Notes: generated by a model from the letters alone, not told the origin. Counted from the first letter of the stretch, positions 23,813 to 33,659 are shown. The stretch: 35,184 nt of DNA from Sulfitobacter noctilucicola (GCF_000622385.1 NZ_JASD01000003.1:1-35184); one strand, 5' to 3'. Made by a program: numbers and translations.

Positions 23813-24702
23813 CGCGGCGTTCGGGTATAGAGCATCTCTTTGATAGAGCCTTCGTTGTCGGGGAAAATCCGCGCAACGTCAAAGTCCCTGACGCTGTCGA
23901 GATAGTCTCTAATCGGGCCTGAAACGTCATAGGGCTTGTCTTGGGTCGTGTTCTCGTGGAGCGCCGGAAAATGACCGCGAATGCCCGGATGAATGCTGCG
24001 CAGCAGGTCTTCCAGCAGGCTCCAGTCCGCGATCATTTCCTCATAGCGCAGGACATATACATTCTCGCGGCCCAGCCCCGCAATAAGGTTCTCGATCATC
24101 AATCTGTAATCCAGGTATTCGTACCAGACCCGCCATATTAGAGCCGCATACCTGTCGGTGCGGTCACTGTCGCGAAAGACCGCGACGTCTTCCAAAGACA
24201 GATCACCGATGCGCAGATAATCGAAGTCGCGGTGAAACTGCACGGCATAGGACGCCAGCATCTTTTTTGTATCGCGCAGCACCACCAGTGCGCGGATGTC
24301 GGTGCTGCCGGCGGCCTTGAACACATTCACCAGATTGGCGATGGCGTGGGGCCGGTCCAGTGGTGCGCTTTTGCGCCCCGACCGCAGGTAGCCTTCATGG
24401 GACCAGACGTTCAGATCCCGCTCTGACAGTATACCGCGCAGATGACCGGCCAGCCCACCCAGGTCGATCTCTTCGGGCGGGCGCACGCGCATGATGTCTT
24501 CGTGTTCAAAAAACGGATCAAAGACATGCACCTTTTCACAGCGCAGCCCCAGATGTTTTTCGAGGAAGGTTTCCAGCCTGCCCTTGCTCAGGTCGAAAGG
24601 CTTGCCAAGGTAGTTGATTCCCTTTGATTTGGGAAAGACATGCCGCTGCAGATAGGTGGTCGCGGTCTTGGCATAGCCTACGTGCAAAAGCGTCTGTGTC
24701 AT
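23809..24702 (-). CDS. Sulfotransferase-family protein
   Basis: This protein (297 aa) probably transfers sulfate from PAPS to a hydroxyl of a sugar. The N-terminal PAPS-binding loop is LLHVGYAKTATTYLQ (residues 5-19), with K12 as the expected phosphosulfate-binding lysine. The 3'-phosphate site is probably R143 and S151 in VVLRDTKKMLASYA. No signal peptide is seen, so it would act in the cytoplasm on a nascent or lipid-linked glycan. Its ATG overlaps the stop of the 1222-residue glycosyltransferase gene by 4 bases (ATGA type), so the two are translationally coupled. This is the best evidence that the glycan made here is sulfated. The substrate is unknown. Confidence 0.85.
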   Translation of the reverse strand: MTQTLLHVGYAKTATTYLQRHVFPKSKGINYLGKPFDLSKGRLETFLEKHLGLRCEKVHVFDPFFEHEDIMRVRPPEEIDLGGLAGHLRGILSERDLNVWSHEGYLRSGRKSAPLDRPHAIANLVNVFKAAGSTDIRALVVLRDTKKMLASYAVQFHRDFDYLRIGDLSLEDVAVFRDSDRTDRYAALIWRVWYEYLDYRLMIENLIAGLGRENVYVLRYEEMIADWSLLEDLLRSIHPGIRGHFPALHENTTQDKPYDVSGPIRDYLDSVRDFDVARIFPDNEGSIKEMLYTRTPR

Positions 24703-27700
24703 GGTGTTTCGATCCGGTTATGGAGCGTGCAGATCTGCCGCCACAGACGGGGCCCCAGTTCGCCATAGGCATGGCTGGCCCGCCAGTCGGTGACGCGCGC
24801 CTGTGTGGCGGCAAGCCGGTCTGCGGTTTCAGGATCGGCGGCGGGGTCACGCAGGGCGGCAATGATGGGATGCAGGCCTTGGGCGATGTCGGCAGCAGAG
24901 GTGCCGGGCAGGCGGGTGATCAGCGGCTCCACATCATCAAAGATGCGCAACGGTGTGGCGATCACCGGCCGGTCGAGGGCCAGCGCCTGACGGATCGCAC
25001 CGGAGGCGGATTCAGCTGTCTGGCGATAGGGAAAGACCAGCGCATCGGCCCGCGACAGGCGGGCAAAGCTTTCGCCATCGGGCAGAAAGGCCGTTTCCAG
25101 CCGGATGTGGTCCGTCAGCCCCAGTGCGGTGATCCGCGCACGGGCATCGGCAATGGCCTCGACAGAAGGCGGGCCGGGGTATTCGGCGTTGACCATCTCC
25201 AGCGCGACATTTGCGCCCTGATCGCGCAGGATCGCCGTGGCCTCGATCAGCTGGTCCAGCCCCTTGGGCGGCAGGAAAAATCCGTATGTGCCCAACACCA
25301 CGGCGCGGTCGGCGGCCATCGGCGGCGGGGCAGGGGTGTCGACGTAGGGCACGCCATGGGGAAAGAGGGCGACATTTTCTTCTAGCCCCAGATCGCGCAG
25401 CCGGTTCAGGTCATGATGGGCATGGACCAGCAACCGGTCGCAAAGCTTCAGCGCGGGCAGGATGCCTGACAGATACCGCTCGGGTGCGACGGCCCGGTCA
25501 TTGGTGGCATGCATCATCATCACAACCTGCCGCCCGTCGGCCTTGGCCTTGAGGATCAGCGCGGCAAGATGGGCGAGATTGAAAAAGCCGTAGTTGAACT
25601 GGATCACCAGCACGTGCGGGTCTTCCGCATCAATCGCGGCGGCCAGATCGGTCAGTGGGTCCTGCCCCCCCTGATACCAGCAGCGGCGGGTGTCGGGGCC
25701 GTCGGGCCCGGGCCGGTCACCTGTATGGGAGGCAAAGACCGTGACGCGGTCCGGAAAGGCCTCGATCAGATGGGCGGAATACGTGGCGATGCCGCAGCGG
25801 GTGTTATAGCTGGTGATCCAGCCCACGCGCGGGGGCGGGGCGGGGCGCTGCGCGGCAATGGCCTGCGCGGCTGTGACGGAACGCTGCGCGACCTTGTCCC
25901 ATGTGTGGTGCTCCAGCAGCTGTTGTTTCGCAGCGGCACGTGTTCCGGCATCCGGCGCTGGCGCATCCCGCAGGGCGCGCATCGCCGCGACCAGATCGGC
26001 GCAGTCCGGTTCGGCCCAGACTGAATCCCATGCCCCCAGATGGCTTTGAGCCGGCACAAGGCTGTATTTGGTGAACTGCACCAGCGGATTGCCGTCAAAG
26101 GTTTTCTGCCCGCCCCAGCCGGTGGTCAGCACAGGCGTCCCTGCCAGCACCGCTTCGGCCACAGGCAGGCAATATCCTTCGGCCCGCGAGGGGGCGACCA
26201 GCGCATCGGCGGCGGTATAGAGGCTGCGCATCTGGCCGGGGGTGAAGGCGCCCTCAACGATATGGACAGGCGGCAGATCGGGGTGTGTGTCACGCAAGGC
26301 GGCGACCTCATTGGCGATGTCGTTATGCGGATTGGCGAAGGTCTTGATAATGAGCTGCACATCGTCACCCGCCCCGAACCCTTTGGCGAAGGCGGCGAGC
26401 AGCACGTCGACGCCCTTGCGCGGAAAACACGACGAGACATGCAGGAAGGTGAAGCCGGCCTGCGGCAGCGGATCGGGCAGGGCGGCGGCCGGCACATCCA
26501 GATGGTCAACGCCGTTGCCCACCACATGCACGGGCAGGCCGATGCCTGCATCCTCGAACAGTTTTTTGACATGGGGTGCTGTGACCAGAAGCCCTTGCAG
26601 GTGGGTGGCCATGTCGCGGGTATAGGAAAGCGGCAGGCCGGTTTCTTCCCAGGCGTAGCCGTGCAGCAGATTGAGCGGGGCTGTCATGTCCGACACCCGC
26701 GGCGGAAACATGTTGCGGCTGAGGATGTCGGCGCTTTCGGGCGGGGTGTTCTGACCGGTTGTGTGCAGCGCGTCCAGATCCGGGCGGGCGCGCAGGAAAT
26801 CGGGATCGGGGTCAAAGGGGCCGGGCCCTTCGGCCGAGAAAAGTGCCACGTCGATATTCTGCCGCCCCAACGCCAAAGCGGTTTCGCGGTTGACCGAGGC
26901 AAGGCTGTAGTCGCTGTCAAAAGGCCCTTCAAGCCGCCAGAGCAGTCTGGTGTCGGGCAGGCGGTGCGGGCGGTGGGCATTCTCGATAGAAAGGCGGGTT
27001 TTTACCAGAGCGCGGGACAGATCACGGCGGTCCGTGTCGCGCAGACCGTTCTGGGGCAGGGCAAGGGCGCGCAGGGCGGCTACGGCCTTGTGTTCAAGAT
27101 CATCAAGGCGCTTTTGTACGGCACCCCACTGTAGATCAGGCGATTGAATACTGACATTTTCTGTCAGGATGCGCAGCGTTTCCTGCGCCGTTTTTTTCCA
27201 TGAAAACCGCGTTGCATGCTGCTGTTGACGGGCCAGCATATCATCGCGGAATGATGCATCGGTCAGGCCGCGTTCGATCAGGTCGGCCATTGCGGGAATA
27301 TCGCACGGGTCAAACAGCGCGTCGGAGGGACCGATCACATCGGGCAGGGACGCGGTATGCGCACCAAGGGCCAGCGTGCCGCAGCGGATTGCCTCCAGCG
27401 CGGGCAGGGCAAAACCTGCGTGCAAGGAGGGCATCACAAAGACATCTGCCAGCCCGTAAAGGCCGGGCAGATCGGCCTTTGGAATATCATCCAGAACACG
27501 GATGCGTGCGGGATCAAGGACAAGATCCTGTGCCAGCCGCCTGATGTCTTCGCTCCGGTCTGTGGTGAGCGGTCCGGCGACCACCAGATCATGGCTTTCG
27601 ATCAGGCCCGGCGGCAGGGCAGCATAGGCGCGGATCAGGCCGGTCAGATTTTGCTCCGGCGCGCCCGACCCCGCATAAAGAAGGTAGGGGCGGCGCAATT

Positions 27701-28367
27701 CCAGACGGCGGCGCAATGTCTCCATGTCAATCAGGGACAGGGTGTCGGACGGGGTGAACTGTGGGTCTGCGTCCTGCGCGACAACATGGATGCGTTCGGC
27801 GGGAATATCCGTCAGCGCCAGCATGTCGTGGCGGGTCTGGTCGGATGTGGCAATCAGCGCCCTGTAGGAGGAAAGATCCGAGAGCCGCTTGTGGTAGAAG
27901 GCCTGAAACGCAGGATCGTGGTCAAAGTAGTGCTCCGGCATGAGCGCAGGGACCAGATCGTGCAGGACGGCCACCAAGGCGCAGTCCGACAGCACCAGCG
28001 GGCCAAGTGCGCAGGGGCCGTTTGCGCCTTCAAATACATCGGGACAGAACACCGCATCCGGGGCAATGCCCGCGATGGCAAAGTCGCGCATCAGGTTTGA
28101 CGCGGCCCTGCGCCAGTCGCCGTTTGTCTGACGGGCACCGGATCGGGGCAGGCCATGAAAGATATGGATGCGCCTTTGCGCGTGCAGCTTGGGAAAGCGG
28201 CGCTGGAGATCGGGCAGGGTGGCGTCAAACGCGCTGTTGAGCAGCAGGTGCACCTCGTGACCCTGCGCCTCTGCCTCAGGTAACAACGCGTCCAGCAGGC
28301 CAAGCGCATAACGTCCGGGTGTCGGGGTGCCGCCTTGGGCGCATTGAAGATCGATCAGAAAACGCAT
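24699..28367 (-). CDS. Three-domain glycosyltransferase fusion (1222 aa)
   Basis: Three GT-B units are joined in one chain. Unit 1 spans about residues 1-405 (MRFLIDLQCAQGG, VAVLHDLVPALMPEHYF, PYLLYAGSGAPEQNL, PSLHAGFALPALEAIRCGT). A helical linker (about 406-470) leads to unit 2, about 474-840 (LLWRLEGPFDSDYSLASVNR, FTFLHVSSCFPRKGVDVLL, PSRAEGYCLPVAEAVLAGTPVL). Unit 3 spans about 846-1222 (VGWITSYNTRCGIATYSAHL, LGTYGFFLPPKGLDQLIEA, FPYRQTAESASGAIRQALA). Each resembles GT4 enzymes, though the EX7E motif is only clear in units 1 and 2. Such fusions may add several sugars in order without releasing the acceptor. The gene starts 4 bases after the stop of the methyltransferase-like gene and overlaps the sulfotransferase start. 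It has a weak ribosome site. Confidence 0.88.
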   Translation of the reverse strand: MRFLIDLQCAQGGTPTPGRYALGLLDALLPEAEAQGHEVHLLLNSAFDATLPDLQRRFPKLHAQRRIHIFHGLPRSGARQTNGDWRRAASNLMRDFAIAGIAPDAVFCPDVFEGANGPCALGPLVLSDCALVAVLHDLVPALMPEHYFDHDPAFQAFYHKRLSDLSSYRALIATSDQTRHDMLALTDIPAERIHVVAQDADPQFTPSDTLSLIDMETLRRRLELRRPYLLYAGSGAPEQNLTGLIRAYAALPPGLIESHDLVVAGPLTTDRSEDIRRLAQDLVLDPARIRVLDDIPKADLPGLYGLADVFVMPSLHAGFALPALEAIRCGTLALGAHTASLPDVIGPSDALFDPCDIPAMADLIERGLTDASFRDDMLARQQQHATRFSWKKTAQETLRILTENVSIQSPDLQWGAVQKRLDDLEHKAVAALRALALPQNGLRDTDRRDLSRALVKTRLSIENAHRPHRLPDTRLLWRLEGPFDSDYSLASVNRETALALGRQNIDVALFSAEGPGPFDPDPDFLRARPDLDALHTTGQNTPPESADILSRNMFPPRVSDMTAPLNLLHGYAWEETGLPLSYTRDMATHLQGLLVTAPHVKKLFEDAGIGLPVHVVGNGVDHLDVPAAALPDPLPQAGFTFLHVSSCFPRKGVDVLLAAFAKGFGAGDDVQLIIKTFANPHNDIANEVAALRDTHPDLPPVHIVEGAFTPGQMRSLYTAADALVAPSRAEGYCLPVAEAVLAGTPVLTTGWGGQKTFDGNPLVQFTKYSLVPAQSHLGAWDSVWAEPDCADLVAAMRALRDAPAPDAGTRAAAKQQLLEHHTWDKVAQRSVTAAQAIAAQRPAPPPRVGWITSYNTRCGIATYSAHLIEAFPDRVTVFASHTGDRPGPDGPDTRRCWYQGGQDPLTDLAAAIDAEDPHVLVIQFNYGFFNLAHLAALILKAKADGRQVVMMMHATNDRAVAPERYLSGILPALKLCDRLLVHAHHDLNRLRDLGLEENVALFPHGVPYVDTPAPPPMAADRAVVLGTYGFFLPPKGLDQLIEATAILRDQGANVALEMVNAEYPGPPSVEAIADARARITALGLTDHIRLETAFLPDGESFARLSRADALVFPYRQTAESASGAIRQALALDRPVIATPLRIFDDVEPLITRLPGTSAADIAQGLHPIIAALRDPAADPETADRLAATQARVTDWRASHAYGELGPRLWRQICTLHNRIETP

Positions 28368-28371
28368 GCCG

Positions 28372-29430
28372 CTACGTTGCTCCGGTGCCGAAAAGCCGGT
28401 CTTGCATCTGTGCTTCGCGCGGGGACAGGGGGACGGGATCTGCGGGATGCATGTCTACTTCGTGCACCGGTGTGTCGATCGCCTGAACGGTCTGTGCCGG
28501 TGGCGGGACGTCCTGAAGCTGAACATCGCTTTGCATGCCGGAGGGTGCCGCCTGCGCAGATTTCGCCCGCGCCTTTTGCTTGAGTTTGTAGAACAGTTTG
28601 CGCAGCCCGCGCCGACGGGTCAGGCGCTCCAGCCGGGTGATCGTGCCGCGCAACTCCGCGATGTCGGCGGCCTGCGCTTCTGTTGCTGCCCTGATCCGTT
28701 CTTCGAGTGTGTGCTGCATTTCTTGCGTGCTGTGCGAAAGCCGGTCGTTCAACACATTGATACGGTCCTGCAAAGAGCTTTCCACGTGATGAAGGCGGTC
28801 GTGCCACGCGGCCTGCGCCTGCTTCAGATGGACCATATAGTCGGGTTCGGGTGCCACCGGTGTGGTGCAAAAGACAGGGGAAAACACATCGAATGCTTTC
28901 CCGTAGGCCTGTGTCTGGGCGACGATAAGACAGGTGTCGCGGCTGTCCATCGTGGCGCAAAATCCCGTGTCGTCCGGGGGGGGCGGTGCGGGGTGGATCA
29001 TGCGGAGCCGCGCAAAACCTGCGTCTTTGAGAATGCGGATGGCATCTGCGGGGGTGATCCCGGTGTCCCCGTCCTGCATCTGGTGTCGGGGCGCGCGGCC
29101 CAGCACCAGCAATCCGCCGGGCCGCAGCGCTTGCGTAGCCTGTGCCACAAATGAGGCGAGGGTGTGCGGTGTTCCGCTCTCCAGCCTGCCAAAACCGGTG
29201 ATGACCGCGCAGTCCTGCGGCAGGGGGCCTGATCCGGTTTTCAGGGGGATGCCCTGCCCCTCCAGCAGCCGCGCCCAAAGCACGTCCGAAGCAGGGTCAA
29301 CCGAGACCACTTCAAGCGCCGGCGCGAGCGTTTTCCAGGGCATCACAAAAGGCAGCGCCGCGGCGTGCAAAGCTATGGTCCCCGCGGTTGTCACAGGGGG
29401 ATTTGCAACGGCAAAAAGTGGCTCAGGCAA
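28372..29430 (-). CDS. Methyltransferase-like protein with C-terminal coiled coil
   Basis: The first 185 residues resemble the second half of a Rossmann-fold methyltransferase (ATQALRPGGLLVLGRAPRH, about 98-116, then ILKDAGFARLRMIHP). The glycine-rich SAM-binding motif I is not visible, so the domain may be degenerate or a structural relative. Residues about 200-272 form a predicted coiled coil (HVESSLQDRINVLNDRLS, LRGTITRLERL), followed by a basic patch (RRRGLRKLFYKLKQKARAK). A similar coiled coil plus basic end is common in polysaccharide-cluster methyltransferases. The only start that keeps the full length is a TTG at 29430 with GGAG 11 bases upstream; an ATG at 29343 would lose 29 residues. 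It is the first gene of the three-gene - strand operon. Confidence 0.7.
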   Translation of the reverse strand: MPEPLFAVANPPVTTAGTIALHAAALPFVMPWKTLAPALEVVSVDPASDVLWARLLEGQGIPLKTGSGPLPQDCAVITGFGRLESGTPHTLASFVAQATQALRPGGLLVLGRAPRHQMQDGDTGITPADAIRILKDAGFARLRMIHPAPPPPDDTGFCATMDSRDTCLIVAQTQAYGKAFDVFSPVFCTTPVAPEPDYMVHLKQAQAAWHDRLHHVESSLQDRINVLNDRLSHSTQEMQHTLEERIRAATEAQAADIAELRGTITRLERLTRRRGLRKLFYKLKQKARAKSAQAAPSGMQSDVQLQDVPPPAQTVQAIDTPVHEVDMHPADPVPLSPREAQMQDRLFGTGAT

Positions 29431-29919
29431 CCGGTCACAGGCTCCGTTTCCTCATTTTGGGCGGCGATTCAGAACGTTTTCAGTAAAATCACCTGCGATA
29501 TCAAAAGACCATGCCATATTCACAAAAGGCCCCGCTTGGCGGCTCGAGACGGGGTTCTGTCGCGCGCAGAGGGCGGTCGGGATTAACCATGCAATTTCAG
29601 GTGCTTGAATCTTCGGGGATTCTTTCGCGGTACTGGCCCGCGCTTGCGGAAACCCGCCGGTTTGCGCCTCTGTGGGGGGTGGCGGCGGACCGGTTTCGGA
29701 GGCTCTCAAAATAAAATGTGTAACAAAAACACCATAGTAAATATGATTTGGGCAGGAGTATGAGATTCACGCTACATCAGTCCTTGTCCGAAAGAGGGAG
29801 ACGCGGTAACACCCTAGCCAATTGGTTACGTGCGCCTACCGACAGGGAGGGGTGAGTAGCAATTACTCTGAATTCAAAATCGGGGCTTCGAGCGGCCTCG
29901 GACTAAAAAGGAAGAAAGC
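29431..29919. other. Divergent intergenic region upstream of the giant DUF4214 gene
   Basis: About 490 bases hold the promoters of the glycan operon (-) and of the 1221-residue gene (+). Bases from about 29705 to 29760 are AT-rich. A short stem GAGTA/TACTC lies at 29854-29868 in what would be the leader of the giant gene, and AAAAAGGAAG is its ribosome site. Open frames on either strand here (for example 85 codons on -) lack coding character. I could not assign -35/-10 boxes with confidence. Confidence 0.45.
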
Positions 29920-32900
29920 ATGCCTTTAGATCTAAATACACTCACAACGGAGCAAAAGGTCACAGCCCTTTTCATCGGGTATTTTGACCGCGCCCCAGCC
30001 GTAAACGGTTTCGACTATTATGTCGCAGACCTTGACGACCGTGGCCTCTCCCTCGAAGCCGTTGCGATGGCTTTCGTTGACCAGAGCGAAACAGAAGCTC
30101 TGTACCCGGGCATCATGGACACGGCTGACCGCAGCCCTGCCGAGAACCTCGCGTTCGTTACAGCAGTATTCCAGAACCTCTTCGGCCGTGACCCGAACGT
30201 TGATGCAGACGGCAACAACTACTGGGTAGACGAGCTGAACGGTGGCGCAGACGCCGGCCTGCTGATCCTGCAGATCATGGGTGGCGCAAACGCGACTGAC
30301 GAAGCTGTTCTTCGCAACAAAATCACAGTTGGTGAAGCATATGTTGCCGCTGCACGTGAAGCAGACGTTCTGACACGTGACGACGCTGGCGACACTGTAT
30401 TCGACGGTGTTACAGACGATTCCGCAACTGTTGACGCGGCTCTGGAAGCAATCGACGATGCATTCGAAGCACCGGTTGTTGTTGTTCCAACAAACGTTAT
30501 CTCCCTGAACCCAGACGCGGTAACAATCGCCGGCACAGACGGCAACGATGTATTCGAAGCTGAAAGCGGCGACCTGACATCCAGCATCCGCATCGACGGC
30601 GGCGCAGGCACAGACGCAATCACCGTATTCAACGAAACAGGCGGCAACTTCCTTGAAGCTGGCGTTGCAATGTCTCCACGTACAGAGAACGTTGAGCAGT
30701 TCTACATGACAAACCAGGCCAATGACCTGACGTCTGTTGCTGACAACAACGTTGGTGGTTACACCAATGGTACAACAATCATGGTAGACGTTGAAGTTGA
30801 CGGCGGCCGTATGGTTGGCATCAACCGTTGGGAAGACTACGATTCCCGCGCAGATCTGGTTATCGAAGACGCACGTGACAGCACGCCAGAAGACGGCACG
30901 TTCACAGCCGAGCAGACTGTTGCAATGGTCTCCACAGATCCCGGCAACGTTGACTTCGCTGTTTACTTCGACGATCCAACAAACACATCCACAGACAGCG
31001 GTACACTGACTGTACGTCTGTTGGACCTGGACTCCGCCGCACAAGGCGAAGGTCCTCTGAACGACAACCCTTACGATGAAGTTCGCTTCACCATCGACGG
31101 TGAAACACAGACTCTGACAATCGACGCGCTTGCCGCGGCGAACGTAAGCTACGCTGCATATGTTGCTGCTCTTCAGGCATCCGCAGACGATCAGGATATT
31201 CCTGTGACAATCACGCTTGGCGGCCAGTTCACACTGCTGCAGGCTGATGGTAGCCCAGAAGTTGGTACAGAGATCCTGATCACTGTTGACAACGGCACAA
31301 TCGGTGAAGGCGGCTTTAACGCATCAGCCGGTCTGCCAGCGAACAACAACACTGTTACACGTCAGATCGTAAACAACGCGACAACAGAAGCGTTGATCTC
31401 TCTGAATGTTGAGTTCGACGATGTTGGTAAAGGCTCCACAGGCGGCGACGCTCTGTTCGGTGCAATGTCCACAGGTCGCCAGACAGGTGACGACGCGACA
31501 TCCGATTCCATCGGCATCCAGCAGTTCGACATCACTGTTGATCGTTCCAGCCAGTTGCAGACAATCAACTCCACCAACAACGCGTTGGAAGTTGTGAACA
31601 TCGGAAACGGTGAGAACTCAGGTCTCAACAACACAACGAACTCTGATGACGAAATGATCGGTGACTTGGCCGTTCGTGGTCAGGCGAACCCAGGTTTGTC
31701 TTACGGCTTCATTGCAGACGATGCATTGACTGACGAAGACGAAAGCCTTGGTGATTTCGGTCTGACAGACGGCATCGGTCGTGCACTTCTCGGCAACACA
31801 TTTAGTACTGTCGCAACAGATGGTGCAATGCCGGGCGCTCTGCCACAGCACAATGCATTCGGTTTCACCGATGTACGTGAAATCAACGCTTCCGCTATGA
31901 CTGGCGCAGTAGATATCACAGCTGAGCTGACAGAAGAGATCGTTGAAAAGTACCTCGACATCACGGACCGTGGTCCAAATGGCGAAACAGACGACATCGA
32001 CTTTGCTTACACATTGGGCAACGGTAGCGACGAGTTCACTCTGAACCTGTCAGATGATGCACTGAACTCCGCTGGTACAGGGTCACGTGAAGACTTCGAC
32101 ATGACCATCTCCGGTGGTAACGGCAACGACGTCATCACGACTAACGTTGGCGATGCAGTTAAGCTGGTGGACGAGCAGGGTCAGGATCACTACGCACTGG
32201 CCAGCACAAACGGCGAAGCATGGTACACAAACGCTGTGTCCAACGTTGCGGCTGAAATGTCCGTCTTCGGTGGTGCCGGTGCAGACACAATCTGGACACA
32301 CGGTTGGGGTGACTTCACCATCGACGGTGGTGCAGATCGCGACGTTGTTTACACCGACAACTCCGGTGCAGTTGAAGCCGCTCAGCGTCTTGCGACAAAC
32401 ATCGACCGTAACCTGACCGAGCACGATCAGATCGATTACGTTGTTGGTGGTGTCTGGGCGTTCAACGCTGAGAACCTCGCTGTTTCAACAACAGATGGTT
32501 CACTGAGCATGACTGGTGCGACCAACGACACGATCACACTGGGCACTGTTACAGGTGTGAGCGCGACCAACCCGTTCACAGCGAACAGCGGTAGCGCAGT
32601 GTTCACCGTCTCTTACGGTGGTGCATCTGGTGCAGCGGGCACATCTTACAACATCCGTGTGACAATCCCGTTCAGCGAGCTGAACGTGAACTCCACAACA
32701 GGTGTTGTAACAACGTCTGAGCAGGCGCTGAACCAGGCAATCAAAGCCGGTATCAACAGCAACCAGGTTCTGGGTAACCTGCTGGAAGCAGCAGACGGTC
32801 CAGGCAACTCGCTGGTAATCGCAACGAAGACAGACGGTGACCACGCATCTGGTGATCTGTCCGTGGCCTACACGTCACTGACAATCAACAACAACGCACC

Positions 32901-33585
32901 ACTGACTACGGCAGGCGAATCGTTTACTGGGGATGCGGGTTACACCACAACTGCGGCGAACTTCATCAACCTTGGTGCAGCGTCCACAGCTGAATCTGAC
33001 AACACAATCAGATCCGGTACAGACGGTGCGGATGACCTGTTTGTTCTGTCCACAAACGATGCAGCGACTACTCCTGCGACAGTGAACGGTGGGTTGTCAG
33101 CAACAGACCTGAACGGTGCCAGCAACGAAGTTATCGAATTCGACAACGGCTTTGGCCGTGACACAATTCTGAACTTTGACGCGGGTGATAACGCTGCAGG
33201 CGATACAACTGGCGAAGACGTTCTCGACTTCGACCTGTTGTTCGCAGACGGTACGTTCGCGGCAAGTACGTTGGTTAAAGGTGCAATCACCGGTGCAACA
33301 GCTAATGGTGAAATCACTCTCGCTTCCGAAATCGGTGGCACAGGCCCAACATCCAACGATACACTGGCGGAAATCCAGGCGATGTACACAGCTGCGGACA
33401 CCACTGCGTCCACAACTGTCGCTGAAGAAATCGTCATCGTATACGATGCGAACGACAACAACGCAGGCGCTGTCTATGCCGTTACAGACGGTACAGGCGC
33501 TGGTGATGTTGCTGTGACCTTCGAAGGTACAATCAACCTCGTCGGTACTGCTTGGACAACACTGGAAATCGACAACTTCGCGTAA
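29920..33585 (+). CDS. Giant DUF4214 surface-layer-like protein (1221 aa), probable main type I secretion cargo
   Basis: The N-terminal 125 residues are a DUF4214 module (LFIGYFDRAPAVNGFDYY, VFQNLFGRDPNVDADGNNYW). The rest is a very acidic, Asn/Asp/Thr/Gly-rich and almost Cys- and Lys-free body of beta-rich repeats (for example IAGTDGNDVFEAESGD, ISGGNGNDVITTNVGD, VFGGAGADTIWTHGWGD, IDGGADRDVVYTDNSG), resembling RTX or S-layer proteins. The end (INLVGTAWTTLEIDNFA) suits a type I signal. There is no Sec signal. Codon use differs sharply from the rest of the molecule: ACA for Thr, GTT for Val, CGT for Arg and TCC for Ser dominate, and overall the gene is AT-richer, as expected for a very highly expressed gene. 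AAAAAGGAAG precedes the ATG. It leads the cluster with the small DUF6447-like gene and the exporter. Confidence 0.9.
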   Translation: MPLDLNTLTTEQKVTALFIGYFDRAPAVNGFDYYVADLDDRGLSLEAVAMAFVDQSETEALYPGIMDTADRSPAENLAFVTAVFQNLFGRDPNVDADGNNYWVDELNGGADAGLLILQIMGGANATDEAVLRNKITVGEAYVAAAREADVLTRDDAGDTVFDGVTDDSATVDAALEAIDDAFEAPVVVVPTNVISLNPDAVTIAGTDGNDVFEAESGDLTSSIRIDGGAGTDAITVFNETGGNFLEAGVAMSPRTENVEQFYMTNQANDLTSVADNNVGGYTNGTTIMVDVEVDGGRMVGINRWEDYDSRADLVIEDARDSTPEDGTFTAEQTVAMVSTDPGNVDFAVYFDDPTNTSTDSGTLTVRLLDLDSAAQGEGPLNDNPYDEVRFTIDGETQTLTIDALAAANVSYAAYVAALQASADDQDIPVTITLGGQFTLLQADGSPEVGTEILITVDNGTIGEGGFNASAGLPANNNTVTRQIVNNATTEALISLNVEFDDVGKGSTGGDALFGAMSTGRQTGDDATSDSIGIQQFDITVDRSSQLQTINSTNNALEVVNIGNGENSGLNNTTNSDDEMIGDLAVRGQANPGLSYGFIADDALTDEDESLGDFGLTDGIGRALLGNTFSTVATDGAMPGALPQHNAFGFTDVREINASAMTGAVDITAELTEEIVEKYLDITDRGPNGETDDIDFAYTLGNGSDEFTLNLSDDALNSAGTGSREDFDMTISGGNGNDVITTNVGDAVKLVDEQGQDHYALASTNGEAWYTNAVSNVAAEMSVFGGAGADTIWTHGWGDFTIDGGADRDVVYTDNSGAVEAAQRLATNIDRNLTEHDQIDYVVGGVWAFNAENLAVSTTDGSLSMTGATNDTITLGTVTGVSATNPFTANSGSAVFTVSYGGASGAAGTSYNIRVTIPFSELNVNSTTGVVTTSEQALNQAIKAGINSNQVLGNLLEAADGPGNSLVIATKTDGDHASGDLSVAYTSLTINNNAPLTTAGESFTGDAGYTTTAANFINLGAASTAESDNTIRSGTDGADDLFVLSTNDAATTPATVNGGLSATDLNGASNEVIEFDNGFGRDTILNFDAGDNAAGDTTGEDVLDFDLLFADGTFAASTLVKGAITGATANGEITLASEIGGTGPTSNDTLAEIQAMYTAADTTASTTVAEEIVIVYDANDNNAGAVYAVTDGTGAGDVAVTFEGTINLVGTAWTTLEIDNFA

Positions 33586-33596
33586 GCGAAACGTCA

Positions 33597-33618
33597 GTCA
33601 GGCCCTTCGGGGCCTGAC
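33597..33618 (+). terminator. Hairpin with UUCG tetraloop after the giant gene
   Basis: GTCAGGCCC-TTCG-GGGCCTGAC is a perfect 9-base stem closed by the very stable C(UUCG)G tetraloop, 11 bases after the stop codon. No T tract follows, so it may protect or define an mRNA 3' end rather than terminate. Confidence 0.7.
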
Positions 33619-33631
33619 GCCCAAGACATTG

Positions 33632-33659
33632 AAAGCCCCCGGCATGTTCGGGGGCTTTT
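33632..33659 (+). terminator. Rho-independent terminator
   Basis: AAAGCCCCC and GGGGGCTTT pair around a 9-base loop and are followed by a T. With the UUCG hairpin it forms a tandem stop between the giant gene and the exporter genes, so secretion genes probably rely on read-through or their own promoter. Confidence 0.85.

Noticed and set aside
28355..29278. 307-codon - strand frame overlapping the methyltransferase-like gene
   Set aside because: It is an Arg/Pro/His-rich shadow in another frame. The chosen frame contains the ALRPGG motif and a regular coiled coil and fits the operon spacing.
29452..29709. 85-codon - strand frame in the region before the giant gene
   Set aside because: It has low-complexity Pro/Thr sequence, no ribosome site, and covers a region expected to hold promoters.
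29932..31044. 370-codon Cys/Val-rich open frame on the - strand within the giant DUF4214 gene
   Set aside because: It mirrors the biased codon use of the sense gene (GTT and ACA codons give Cys, Val and Asn runs). No family pattern or ribosome site was seen.
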